DNA from: Clavibacter tessellarius
GTDB taxonomy: Bacteria; Actinomycetota; Actinomycetes; Actinomycetales; Microbacteriaceae
DNA: 64,000 nt
Direction: 5' to 3'
Assembly: GCF_001618005.1 (NCBI RefSeq)
Contig: NZ_LQXA01000030.1
Coordinates: forward strand, 1-64,000
Position 1 is the stretch's first letter; each line of letters opens with the position of its first letter. The translations under genes were made by a program, and so were the position numbers. The notes under the pieces are model-generated. The model was not told where the DNA came from and made no database searches. It saw only the letters and a list, made by a program, of their open reading frames with translations. Shown piece after piece: positions 50,961-58,877 of the stretch.

Positions 50961-51503
50961 GTGAGCGCAGAGCCAGTCGTCGTCGAGCCAGCGGAGCCCG
51001 CAGGCGGCATCCGCGTGCGACGCGCGCGCACCGGCGACGTGCCGCGGATCCAGCAGCTCGTCGAGCCGCTCGTGATGGAGGGCATCCTCCTCGGCAAGGA
51101 CCTCGTGGTGCTCTACGAGAACGTGCAGGAGTTCCGGGTCGCGGTCGACGCGTCCGGCGAGGTCGTCGGCTGCGGCGCGCTGCACGTGATGTGGGAGGAC
51201 CTCGGCGAGATCCGCACGCTCGCCGCCGCGCCGCACACGCGCGGCACCGGCGTCGGCCACGCGCTCCTCGAGCGCCTCGAGGACGATGCGCGCGAGCTCG
51301 GCCTCAGCCGCCTGTTCTGCCTGACCTTCGAGGTCGGCTTCTTCTCGCGCCACGGGTACCACGAGGTGGCGGAGTCGATCATCGCGCAGGAGATCTACTA
51401 CGAGATGCTCCGCTCGCACGACGAGGGCATCGCCGAGTTCCTCGACCTCTCGCGCGTGAAGCCGAACACGCTCGGCAACACGCGCATGCTCAAGGCGCTC
51501 TGA
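50961..51503 (+). CDS. argA: Amino-acid N-acetyltransferase (short ArgA type)
   Basis: The 180-residue GNAT protein matches the stand-alone actinobacterial glutamate N-acetyltransferase (Mycobacterium Rv2747-like). Features are IRVRRARTGDVPRIQQLVEP, VVGCGALHVMWEDLGEIRTLAA, HTRGTGVGHALL for acetyl-CoA, FEVGFFSRHGYHEV and the end EFLDLSRVKPNTLGNTRML. It would catalyse the first step of arginine synthesis. GTG 50961 is the first start. No other arg gene is nearby. Confidence 0.88.
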   Translation: MSAEPVVVEPAEPAGGIRVRRARTGDVPRIQQLVEPLVMEGILLGKDLVVLYENVQEFRVAVDASGEVVGCGALHVMWEDLGEIRTLAAAPHTRGTGVGHALLERLEDDARELGLSRLFCLTFEVGFFSRHGYHEVAESIIAQEIYYEMLRSHDEGIAEFLDLSRVKPNTLGNTRMLKAL

Positions 51504-51616
51504 CCGGCACCCGTCGGGGCGCTCGCGTCTCCGCTCGATCCGGCCCCGCAGCCCCGGCCCGTGACCGCCGGGCGCGTCGATCCGGCCCTTCGGCCGCCCG
51601 ACCGTACCCTGGCGTC

Positions 51617-52285
51617 ATGTCCTCGACCTCGCCCGGAGGCCGCCCGTCCGCGGCCGTGTACCGCCGCCGCCGTCTGCTCGCGCTCCTCGTGGTGGTGGCG
51701 GTGATCGCGGTCGTCGTGATCATCGTCGCGAACATCGGCCGCGGCACCGCCGATGTCGCGGCGCCCGACGCGACCCCGACGTCGGACGCGGCGCCCGCCG
51801 GCGATGCGGCCGACCCCGCGGCCGAGGCCGCCCCGGAGCCCACGCCGAGCGCGAGCGCCGGCACGGAGACGAACGCCGACGGGTCGTGCGCCGTCGGCCA
51901 GCTGGCGGTGACGCCGGTCACCGATGCCGCCTCCTACAAGTCGGGCGTGCTCCCGAAGCTCTCCTTCACCGTGACGAACACGGGCATGGAGCCCTGCACC
52001 GCGAACCTCGGCACCACCACGCAGGTGTTCACCATCTCGAGCGGATCCGACGTGTACTGGAAGTCGACCGACTGCCAGACGGGCGCCGAGGATGCGCAGG
52101 TCGAACTCGCGGCCCGCACCCCGCAGACGTCGTCCCCGTTCGAGTGGTCCCGCCAGCGCTCGTCCACCACGACGTGCCAGGAGAAGCAGCGCCCGGCCGT
52201 GCCCGCGGGTGGCGCGACGTACACGCTGTCGGTCGAGGTGGCGGGCGTGAAGAGCGCGCAGTCGAAGTCCTTCCTGCTCTACTGA
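51617..52285 (+). CDS. Membrane-anchored extracytoplasmic protein, unknown function
   Basis: The 222-residue product has a basic N-terminus and one transmembrane helix (about residues 22-43). A Pro/Ala/Thr-rich linker follows, then a beta-rich external domain with four cysteines (GSCAVG, EPCTAN, TDCQTG, TTCQEK) that could make two disulfides. The domain contains KLSFTVTNTG, as in Ig-like or DUF-type folds. ATG 51617 follows TACCCT (51605-51610) by 6 nt. Confidence 0.75.
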   Translation: MSSTSPGGRPSAAVYRRRRLLALLVVVAVIAVVVIIVANIGRGTADVAAPDATPTSDAAPAGDAADPAAEAAPEPTPSASAGTETNADGSCAVGQLAVTPVTDAASYKSGVLPKLSFTVTNTGMEPCTANLGTTTQVFTISSGSDVYWKSTDCQTGAEDAQVELAARTPQTSSPFEWSRQRSSTTTCQEKQRPAVPAGGATYTLSVEVAGVKSAQSKSFLLY

Positions 52286-52328
52286 GCGGCCTCGTGAGCG
52301 TGCGCATCTGAGCACGGTTCTCGATTGG

Positions 52329-52366
52329 ATGCATCCATTGCAATCCATGCATGCGTCTGTCATCCT
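52329..52366 (+). promoter_or_regulatory. Palindromic metal-operator-like site and promoter
   Basis: A symmetric block ATGCAT-CC-ATTGCAAT-CC-ATGCAT spans 52329-52352, in an AT-rich patch unusual for the window. TTGCAA (52338-52343) with CATCCT (52361-52366) at a 17-bp spacing forms a plausible promoter, with the -35 inside the palindrome. The gene downstream is a His-rich peptide and then an SmtB/CzrA-type regulator. Confidence 0.6.
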
Positions 52367-52393
52367 GGTGCTCCACCGACGTAAGGACGCATC

Positions 52394-52552
52394 ATGACCG
52401 ACACCACCGAGACCCACGCCGAGCACACCATCGCCGAGCACCAGCACGGCACCGACTGCGGTCACGAGACGGTCACGCACGACGACCACGTGGACTTCGT
52501 CCACGACGGCCACAAGCACGCCGAGCACGGCGACCACTACGACGAGCACTGA
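52394..52552 (+). CDS. His-rich microprotein (metal-binding)
   Basis: The 52-residue peptide contains 13 His, many Asp/Glu and one Cys (GTDCGHETVTHDDH, HDGHKHAEHGDHYDEH), a composition suited to zinc or other divalent metal buffering. It has no signal peptide or membrane helix. GTAAGGA lies 7-8 nt before ATG 52394. It is followed by a terminator and then a metal-sensing regulator gene, and preceded by a palindromic site. I infer a zinc-related role; it is too short for a firm family call. Confidence 0.75.
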   Translation: MTDTTETHAEHTIAEHQHGTDCGHETVTHDDHVDFVHDGHKHAEHGDHYDEH

Positions 52553-52581
52553 TCCCGAGCGCGGCGACGCGCCAGGATCGA

Positions 52582-52615
52582 GACGGGGACCAGGCCATCA
52601 GGCCCGGTCCCCGTC
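52582..52615 (+). terminator. Terminator after the His-rich microprotein
   Basis: A 15-bp stem with one A-C mismatch (52582-52596 with 52601-52615) and ATCA loop; the regulator gene after it has its own leaderless promoter. Confidence 0.8.
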
Positions 52616-52652
52616 GTCGTCTCCGGCCACCCCTCGCCGTAGGATCGTCCAG

Positions 52653-52967
52653 GTGACCTACCCACCCACCGGCTTCGAGCAGGCCGCCGAGCTCTTCAAG
52701 GTGCTGTCGTCGTCGTCGCGCCTGGGGCTCATCGGGTTGCTGGCGTCGCGGCGGATGACCGTGTCCGAGCTCGTCGAGGAGTCCGGGATGTCGCAGCCGC
52801 TCGTCTCCCAGCACCTGCGCGTGCTGCGGGCGTCGGGGCTCGTCACCGTGGAGCGCGAGGGCCGCATCGCCCGCTACGAGGTGGCCGACACCCATGTGAC
52901 GCACGTGGTGGACGACGCCGTGGCGCACGTGCGGGAGCACGCCGTCGGGCACGTCGACGCCGGCTGA
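52653..52967 (+). CDS. ArsR/SmtB-family metal-sensing repressor (CzrA-like)
   Basis: The 104-residue winged-helix protein has the recognition region SGMSQPLVSQHLRVLRASGLV and wing VEREGRIARYEV. The last helix reads DTHVTHVVDDAVAHVREHAVGH, matching the alpha-5 zinc site (Asp-x-His ... His-x-x-Glu/His) of SmtB/CzrA. Metal binding should release it from DNA. GTG 52653 follows TAGGAT (52640-52645) by 7 nt. The likely target is the palindrome at 52329. Confidence 0.88.
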   Translation: MTYPPTGFEQAAELFKVLSSSSRLGLIGLLASRRMTVSELVEESGMSQPLVSQHLRVLRASGLVTVEREGRIARYEVADTHVTHVVDDAVAHVREHAVGHVDAG

Positions 52968-53023
52968 CGCGCGCGCCGCGGGCCGCATGCCCGGCGGCTG
53001 CCTCGTCTGCGCCCGACCGCGGA

Positions 53024-54385
53024 TCAGAACGCGTCGTCGAGCTCCTTCTCCCGCTCGCTCTTCGCGAGGGAGAACGCGCGGCCGAGCGCGGAGAACAGCG
53101 GCCCCCACTCGGCGTCGACGATCTGCGTGAACCCGAGCCGCCGGGCCTCCGCCGCGCGCTGCGGAGCTGAGGTGACGCCGCGGATCTCGCCCGCGAGGCT
53201 GATCTCGCCGAACGCGGCGAGGTCGTGCGGCATGGCCTTGCCGTTGACGGCGGAGACGAGCGCTACGGCGATGGCGAGATCCGCCGCGGGCTCGGTGAGC
53301 CGCACGCCGCCGACCGTGGACACGTAGACATCGCGATCGGACAGCCGCACGTTGGCGCGCTTCTCGAGCACGGCGAGCAGCATGGCGACGCGCGACGCAT
53401 CGACCCCGTTGACGACCCGGCGCGGCTGCGGCGCCTTCGTGTCGACGACGAGCGCCTGCACCTCCACGGGCAGCGCGCGGCGGCCTTCCATCGCGACGGT
53501 GACGCACGTGCCGGAGACCGAGTGGACGCCGCGCGAGAGGAACATGCCGCTCGGATCCGGCACCTCGACGATGCCGTCGCCCGCCATCTCGAAGCAGCCG
53601 ACCTCGTCGGTGGGGCCGAACCGGTTCTTGAGCGCGCGGATGAAGCGGAGCGACGTCTGCCGGTCGCCCTCGAACTGGCAGACCACGTCGACCAGGTGCT
53701 CGAGGAGCCGCGGGCCGGCGATGGAGCCGTCCTTCGTGACGTGGCCGACGAGCAGGAGCGGCAGGTCGCGCTCCTTGCAGACGCGGATGAGCGTGACGGC
53801 GACCTCGCGCACCTGGCCCGGGTGCCCGGGGAGCCCGTCGGACGTGCTGCTGGAGACGGTCTGCACGGAGTCGACGATGAGGAGATCCGGCGACACCTGC
53901 TCGATGTGGCCGAGGATGGTGCCGAGGTCGGTCTCCGCCGCGATCATGAGGGACTCCTGCAGCCCGCCCGTGCGCTCGGCGCGCATGCGCACCTGCGCGA
54001 CCGACTCCTCGGCCGTGACGTAGAGGACCTTCGCGCCCTTCGCGGCCGCGCGTGCCGCGACCTCGAGCAGCAGCGTGGATTTGCCGACGCCGGGCTCGCC
54101 GCTCATGAGGATGGCCGCGCCGGGCACGATGCCGCCGCCGAGCACGCGGTCGAGCTCGCCGACGCCGCTCGGCATGTGGCTGGCGGACGCGGTGCCGACG
54201 TGCATGATGGACCGCGCCTGGCTGGATCCGGCGGGCGTGAGCGTGGTGACGCGACCGGCCGCCGCGGGCGTCTGCGACACCTCCGCGACGGTGTTCCAGC
54301 TCTGGCACTCGGCGCACCGGCCGACCCACTTCGGTGTGGTCCACCCGCACTCCGAGCAGCGGTACGTGGAGTGGATGCGGGCCAT
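53024..54385 (-). CDS. radA: DNA repair protein RadA
   Basis: RadA (Sms) processes branched DNA in recombinational repair. The N-terminal zinc finger is YRCSECGWTTPKWVGRCAEC, Walker A is GEPGVGKSTLLL, and the RadA-specific motif KNRFG is in LKNRFGPTDEVG. The C-terminal Lon-like domain contains AIAVALVSAVNGK and FGEISLAGEIRG. It has 453 residues. ATG 54385 lies 7 nt after TAGAGT (54398-54393). The ABC permease upstream is in the same direction. Confidence 0.95.
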   Translation of the reverse strand: MARIHSTYRCSECGWTTPKWVGRCAECQSWNTVAEVSQTPAAAGRVTTLTPAGSSQARSIMHVGTASASHMPSGVGELDRVLGGGIVPGAAILMSGEPGVGKSTLLLEVAARAAAKGAKVLYVTAEESVAQVRMRAERTGGLQESLMIAAETDLGTILGHIEQVSPDLLIVDSVQTVSSSTSDGLPGHPGQVREVAVTLIRVCKERDLPLLLVGHVTKDGSIAGPRLLEHLVDVVCQFEGDRQTSLRFIRALKNRFGPTDEVGCFEMAGDGIVEVPDPSGMFLSRGVHSVSGTCVTVAMEGRRALPVEVQALVVDTKAPQPRRVVNGVDASRVAMLLAVLEKRANVRLSDRDVYVSTVGGVRLTEPAADLAIAVALVSAVNGKAMPHDLAAFGEISLAGEIRGVTSAPQRAAEARRLGFTQIVDAEWGPLFSALGRAFSLAKSEREKELDDAF

Positions 54386-54432
54386 GCGGGGGACTCTACC
54401 GGCGGCCGCCGACATGGTCCGACGGCTTCGTG

Positions 54433-55260
54433 TCAGGCATCGCGGCGGCGGAAGAGGAGGGCCGCGGCGGCGCACGGGAGCACGACCCAGACCGCGACGG
54501 CCGCGACCTCGAGGGGCGTGATCGGGGGCGGGGCGATGCTGCCGGTCGTGCCCGTGAGGATCCGGCCGGCGGTCGTGAGCAGCAGGTCGTACACGGGCAC
54601 GTCCCCGAGGTCGGGGATCAGGCCGACGACCTGGGGCAGCACGAGCTGGATCGCGATGAAGGCGGTGATGGCGGCGACGCCGCTGCGCATCAGGGTCGCG
54701 AGCGCCAGGCCGAGGAGGGCGACCATCACGAGGTACGCGCCGGATCCGAGCAGCGGCCCGAGCACGCCCCACGACGCGAGGCTGCCGTCGTAGCCGATGC
54801 CGGCGCGGGTGCCGGTCGTGAGCACGTAGGCGGCGAGGCCGGGGATCACGCCGAGGCCGAACGCGACCAGCGCGACCGCGAGCGCCTTCGCGGCCAGCGC
54901 CTCCAGGCGGTTCGGCACCGCGGCGAGCGTCGAGGCGATCGTGCCGCTCGAGTGCTCGGAACCCATCGCGAGGACGCCGAGGACGCCGACCGCGATCTGG
55001 GTGACCAGGAGGGGCATCGTCAGGACGGCGCCCGTGCCCGCGTCCGCCATCGACGGCGACGCGTCCGCGGGCAACGGGGTGGCCACGAGGGGCACCAGCG
55101 CGCTGATGCCCACCCCGGCGAGGGCGACCAGCGCGACGGCCCAGCGAGTGGAGCGCAGCGTCGCGAGCTTCAGGAGCTCCGCGTGGGTCGCGCGCCGGAA
55201 GGTGACCCGCGTCGGCCGGGCGGCGCGAGGGCGGCGAGGGGATCGTGTGGTCGGCGTCAT
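54433..55260 (-). CDS. ABC-2-type permease without adjacent ATPase
   Basis: The 275-residue protein has six hydrophobic segments and a cytosolic start (FRRATHAELLKLATLRSTRW) like the actinobacterial ABC-2 permeases that follow an ATP-binding gene. GSEHSSGTIASTLAAVPNR is a typical conserved loop. No ATPase gene lies on either side, so the partner must be elsewhere. ATG 55260 lies 7 nt after TAGCGT (55273-55268). Confidence 0.82.
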   Translation of the reverse strand: MTPTTRSPRRPRAARPTRVTFRRATHAELLKLATLRSTRWAVALVALAGVGISALVPLVATPLPADASPSMADAGTGAVLTMPLLVTQIAVGVLGVLAMGSEHSSGTIASTLAAVPNRLEALAAKALAVALVAFGLGVIPGLAAYVLTTGTRAGIGYDGSLASWGVLGPLLGSGAYLVMVALLGLALATLMRSGVAAITAFIAIQLVLPQVVGLIPDLGDVPVYDLLLTTAGRILTGTTGSIAPPPITPLEVAAVAVWVVLPCAAAALLFRRRDA

Positions 55261-55436
55261 GGAGCCGACGCTACGGAGGGCACGCCCGGAGCCGAGTCGG
55301 GCGGCGGTGCCTGGTGCGTGGGCCGCGGGTGCCGCGACGCGGTCGTGTTCCCGCACGTGAGGGATACCGCGGGACCACGCTCGGGCCGGTGCGCGGATCC
55401 AGCGGGGTCGGGCACCGCGGGCGCGGCTCCGTCGGG

Positions 55437-55796
55437 TCAGTCGTCGGCTGTCTGGTCCGAGGCGGGCCGCGCCGTCAGCCGGACCAGCGCCCGGATGTAG
55501 AGGAGCACCGACGCGGCGAGGGCGGCCGCGCCGATCCACGGCGGATCGAACGTGCCCGTGATGAGCAGGGCGCCGACGATCAGCGTGACCACGAACCACA
55601 GGGTCCCGGTCGGCGGCGGCGCGAGGGCCCGGTCGCGGCCGCGGACGCGCACGTACATGAAGACGGAGAGCGCGAAAGCGGCCGCGGAGATCCACGGTGA
55701 GACGCCCGCGCCGGTGACGAGCAGGGCCCCCGAGACGAGCCCGATCACCATCCAGAGCGTGCCGGTGGAGCGGGCGTCGGGGGTGTCGTCGGCCAT
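55437..55796 (-). CDS. Small four-helix membrane protein with internal duplication
   Basis: The 119-residue product contains two similar halves: TGTLWMVIGLVSGALLVTGA and TGTLWFVVTLIVGALLITGT, each followed by PW(I)SAAA/GAAA and a second helix. This gives four helices built from a duplicated two-helix unit. ATG 55796 lies 6 nt after TAGGGT (55808-55803). Function is unknown. The 176 bp between it and the permease hold nothing recognised. Confidence 0.7.
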   Translation of the reverse strand: MADDTPDARSTGTLWMVIGLVSGALLVTGAGVSPWISAAAFALSVFMYVRVRGRDRALAPPPTGTLWFVVTLIVGALLITGTFDPPWIGAAALAASVLLYIRALVRLTARPASDQTADD

Positions 55797-55822
55797 GCAT
55801 CCACCCTACGGACGCGGATCCG

Positions 55823-56356
55823 TCAGGCGCGAGGGGCCGATCGTGCGACGACCGTCCTCGAGATCCTGTCGTACGGTGTGCGGCCCGAGCCGAGCAGGAG
55901 CGTCACGAGCCACACGGTCGGGAGCAGGTAGGCGATGACCAGGGGAGCTTGCGCGCTCGACGGGACGGTTCCTGTCGTGCCGTCGCTGGCGCGGACGAGC
56001 GTGTACACGGCCGCGTGCCCGATGATCCAGGGCAGCGCCACCTTGAGGGCGTTGCGGAGGAGCGCGCGGCGGAACGGGAGCGCCTCGCCGGTGCGGGCGT
56101 CCTGCACGATGAGCCTCCGCGCGCGCTTGCCGGGCGTCGCCTGGCGCGGTCCGGACTCCAGCACGGCCAGCGCGATCGTGATCGGCACGACCAGCACCAG
56201 CGTCGCCACGGCGTTCTCCGCGACGGGCGGGAGATGCATAGCGGCCCCGACGAGGAGGAGGGGCACCGTGACGGCCGCCACCAGCGCGATCCACACGCAC
56301 ATGAACAGCCAGTCGATGAGGACGGCGAGGACGCGGTCGCCGGGGTGCCGGGTCAT
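55823..56356 (-). CDS. RDD-family membrane protein
   Basis: The 177-residue protein has four hydrophobic segments and the RDD-like N-terminal region DRVLAVLIDWLFM, then QATPGKRARRLIVQDARTG, the characteristic post-helix segment. The family has no settled function. ATG 56356 lies 7 nt after TAGGGT (56369-56364). Confidence 0.8.
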   Translation of the reverse strand: MTRHPGDRVLAVLIDWLFMCVWIALVAAVTVPLLLVGAAMHLPPVAENAVATLVLVVPITIALAVLESGPRQATPGKRARRLIVQDARTGEALPFRRALLRNALKVALPWIIGHAAVYTLVRASDGTTGTVPSSAQAPLVIAYLLPTVWLVTLLLGSGRTPYDRISRTVVARSAPRA

Positions 56357-56419
56357 GGTCGCGACCCTATCGACCGTGCGGCCCCCGCTCGGGATGGGGG
56401 ACCCGACGACGCGCGCGCG

Positions 56420-57199
56420 TCAGCGCCCCGCCACCTCCAGCGCGCGCACCGTCGCCGGGAGGAACGGGAGGAAGGCGCTCGCCCAGACGCGGTAGCCGCG
56501 GTCGTTGGGGTGGAAGAGGTCGCCGGCGGCCTGGGTGATCGCGAGGATCGGGGTCTGGCGGCGGGTGATGGCGTGGAGGGGCGCCAGGCGCAGGCCGCGG
56601 TCGGCGACGAGGCGGCGGACGATCTCGTTCGCGACCCGGACCTTGCGCTCGCTCGCGGGGAAGTGGAAGCACGGCAGGTCGGCGACGACGGTGGTGGGCG
56701 GGACGGCGTCGAGGATCCGGCCCAGGTCGCGCTCGAACGCGACCGGCTCGAATCCGGCGATGTCGTTGGCGCCGATCGCGAGGGTCACGACGTCGGGCCG
56801 CAGCTTCGCGAGGCGGGGGAGCTGGTACTCGACCAGGTCGGAGACGCGGGCGCCCGAGACGCTGAGGTTGACCGTGCGGACCGAGCGGCCGCTCAGGGCG
56901 CGGATTCGGTCGGCGAGGATCCCGACGTAGCCGTTCACCGGACGGCTCGCCCCGATGCCCTGCGCGGTGGAGTCGCCGAGCGCGACGTAGAGGAGGTCGC
57001 CCTCGAGCTGCGCGTGCTCGCGCCACCAGGCGGAGTTCACGGGCAGCGTCTCGTTGAGGACGGCGGCGCGCTCGCGGCGACCGGCCTCGAACCGGCGCGG
57101 CAGGACGAGGGCGGCGGCGGTGAGGCCGCCGAGCGCGGCGGCGACGGAGGCGAGGAGGGCGGCGTGACGGGCGGAGCGGGTGGATCTCTGGGGCACCAC
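56420..57199 (-). CDS. SGNH/GDSL hydrolase, membrane-anchored or secreted
   Basis: The 259-residue protein has an N-terminal hydrophobic segment (about residues 12-33) and an SGNH hydrolase domain: block I ALGDSTAQG with the Ser nucleophile, block II NLSVSGARVSD, block III AIGANDIAGF and block V LFHPNDRGYRVWA with catalytic Asp/His. It is an esterase or lipase of unknown substrate. Two GTG codons (57199, 57196) are possible; TAGGCT (57208-57203) favours 57196 by 6-nt spacing. Confidence 0.87.
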   Translation of the reverse strand: MVPQRSTRSARHAALLASVAAALGGLTAAALVLPRRFEAGRRERAAVLNETLPVNSAWWREHAQLEGDLLYVALGDSTAQGIGASRPVNGYVGILADRIRALSGRSVRTVNLSVSGARVSDLVEYQLPRLAKLRPDVVTLAIGANDIAGFEPVAFERDLGRILDAVPPTTVVADLPCFHFPASERKVRVANEIVRRLVADRGLRLAPLHAITRRQTPILAITQAAGDLFHPNDRGYRVWASAFLPFLPATVRALEVAGR

Positions 57200-57250
57200 G
57201 GGAGCCTACGCTCGTGGATCCGGGTGCCTGCTGGCCGGCACGTCGCGGGA

Positions 57251-57799
57251 TCAGGCGACGCGGAGGCCGCGTGCGAGGAGCGATGCGACCTCCCGGGCGT
57301 CCGGTGCCCGACGGGGCCCGTCGGCCGCGGCTCCGATCCCGTGGAGCGCCATCATCACGGCCCGCGCGCTCACGTCGTCGCGGATGGTGCCGTCGGCGAC
57401 TCCTCGGGACATCAGGTCGGTGAGTGTGCGTTCGAGCTCGCTGCCGCCTTCGGCGCGGGCGGCCTCGTCGACGATGCCGGCCAGCGTGCGCGCGAGCGGG
57501 GCGTGCTCGAGGACGTAGTCCACGAACGCGCGCAGGAACGCCTCCAGGGCCTCCGCGGGCGGGAGCGAGGAGGCGCGGCCGTGCTCGCAGAGCGCGACCA
57601 CCTCGCCCCGGTAGACCGCCGCGGCCAGCGCCTCGCGGGTCGGGAAGTGGCGGTACAGCGTCCCGACGCCCACTCCTGCGCGCGCGGCGAAGTCGTCGAA
57701 CCTCAGCTGCTCGTCGTGCTCGAACACCGAGCGCGCCGCGGCGATGATCGCCTCGCGGTTGCGCCGCGCGTCGGCCCTCAGCGGCTTCTCGTCGGCCAT
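57251..57799 (-). CDS. TetR-family transcriptional regulator
   Basis: The 182-residue protein has an N-terminal HTH (REAIIAAARSVF and AARAGVGVGTLYRHFPTREALAAAVY) and a divergent ligand-binding C-terminus. ATG 57799 (MADEKPLRADARRNRE) is preferred; a frame to 57817 would overlap the promoter -35 of the divergent gene. Two palindromes lie between it and the PanE-like gene, so it probably represses that gene and itself. The ligand is unknown. Confidence 0.9.
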   Translation of the reverse strand: MADEKPLRADARRNREAIIAAARSVFEHDEQLRFDDFAARAGVGVGTLYRHFPTREALAAAVYRGEVVALCEHGRASSLPPAEALEAFLRAFVDYVLEHAPLARTLAGIVDEAARAEGGSELERTLTDLMSRGVADGTIRDDVSARAVMMALHGIGAAADGPRRAPDAREVASLLARGLRVA

Positions 57800-57810
57800 G
57801 CACCCTCCCG

Positions 57811-57860
57811 TTGACATCCGGAGATCATCTCCACATAATCAGGTGTGGAGACGATCTCCA
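57811..57860 (+). promoter_or_regulatory. Near-consensus promoter with two TetR-type operators
   Basis: TTGACA (57811-57816), a 17-bp spacer and CATAAT (57834-57839) form the best sigma-70-like promoter I see in the window. GGAGATCATCTCC (57820-57832) fills the spacer, and TGGAGACGATCTCCA (57846-57860) lies just downstream. Both are palindromes of the same GGAGA/TCTCC type, centres 27 bp apart. A repressor bound here would block RNA polymerase; the adjacent divergent TetR gene is the obvious candidate. Confidence 0.75.
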
Positions 57861-57879
57861 CTTTAACGGGAAGAGCGCC

Positions 57880-58812
57880 ATGAAGATCCTCATGTTCGGA
57901 CGCGGGGTCATCGCGACCATCTACGGCCAGGTGCTCCAGGAGGGCGGGCACCAGGTCGAGTTCCTCGTGCGCCCGGGCCGTGCCGCCGAGTACGGCGACG
58001 AGGTGCGGACGGACGTCATGGACGCGCGCCGGTCGCCCCTCGGGCGTCGCGTCCGCGGCTCCGTCGCCACGCGGCTGCGGGAGGACCTCGGATCCGCGGA
58101 CGGGTTCGACCTCGTCGTGCTCAGCGTGGGGCACCATCGCCTCGAGGAGGCCGCCGCGTACCTCGCGCCCCGCATCGGCGATGCGACCGTGCTGGTCTTC
58201 GGCAACGTCTGGGGCGAGCCGCTCGCGGCGACCGCGCCCCTCCCCGGCGAGCAGGTGGTGTTCGGGTTCCCCCAGGCCGGCGGGGGCTTCGGGCCGGACG
58301 GGGTCCTCCACGGCGCCCTGTTCCGATCGATCGTCCTCGAGGCATCCGGGCGAGCGGCCGGTCGTCGCGGACGGCTGGTGCGCGCGGCGTTCCGGCAGGC
58401 GGGGATCGGCGCACGGGAGGAGGAGGACATGCGGGGATGGCTGCTGCTGCACTTCGCCATGGACGCCGGCATGTTCTCCCGGGCGCGGGCCGCGGGAGGT
58501 CTCGCGCGCATGGTCGGGGACCCGCGAGCGCTCCGGGACGCCTTCCTGGCGAGCCGTGAGCTGCTCCCCGTCCTCGAGGCACGCGGCGTGGACCTCCGCC
58601 GGCACGTCGCTGCCGCGCTCCCCTGGCGGCTGCCCGGGCTGACCGCCTGGATGCTGGCGGCCGCGACGGTCCTCGTGCCCATCGCGCGGGTGAGCCTCGC
58701 CGCGCACACCGATCCGGACGCCGCCGAGCACCGGGCCGTCCTCGAGGATGCGCGGAGCACGGCCCGGCAGCTCGGCATCCCGACGCCGCGGCTCGCGCGA
58801 AGCGACCGCTGA
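57880..58812 (+). CDS. Ketopantoate reductase (PanE/ApbA)-like oxidoreductase
   Basis: The 310-residue protein begins with a dinucleotide fold MKILMFGRGVIATIYGQVLQ, like PanE, and has VVLSVGHHRLEEA and a helical C-terminal part. The second Gly of the usual GxGxxG is replaced (GRGVIA), and the C-terminus is diverged, so the activity may not be ketopantoate reduction. ATG 57880 lies about 40 bp after the -10, with GGGAAGAG upstream. It is under apparent TetR control. Confidence 0.72.
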   Translation: MKILMFGRGVIATIYGQVLQEGGHQVEFLVRPGRAAEYGDEVRTDVMDARRSPLGRRVRGSVATRLREDLGSADGFDLVVLSVGHHRLEEAAAYLAPRIGDATVLVFGNVWGEPLAATAPLPGEQVVFGFPQAGGGFGPDGVLHGALFRSIVLEASGRAAGRRGRLVRAAFRQAGIGAREEEDMRGWLLLHFAMDAGMFSRARAAGGLARMVGDPRALRDAFLASRELLPVLEARGVDLRRHVAAALPWRLPGLTAWMLAAATVLVPIARVSLAAHTDPDAAEHRAVLEDARSTARQLGIPTPRLARSDR

Positions 58813-58828
58813 CCCGTCCGTCGATGGG

Positions 58829-58849
58829 CGTCGTGCGTCGTGCGTCGTG
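58829..58849. repeat. Short tandem repeat between convergent genes
   Basis: Three copies of the 7-bp unit GCGTCGT lie in the 65-bp gap between the PanE-like gene and kdpE. No other feature is seen in the gap. Confidence 0.8.
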
Positions 58850-58877
58850 CCGCGCGGCGCCGGGTCGACGGGATCGG

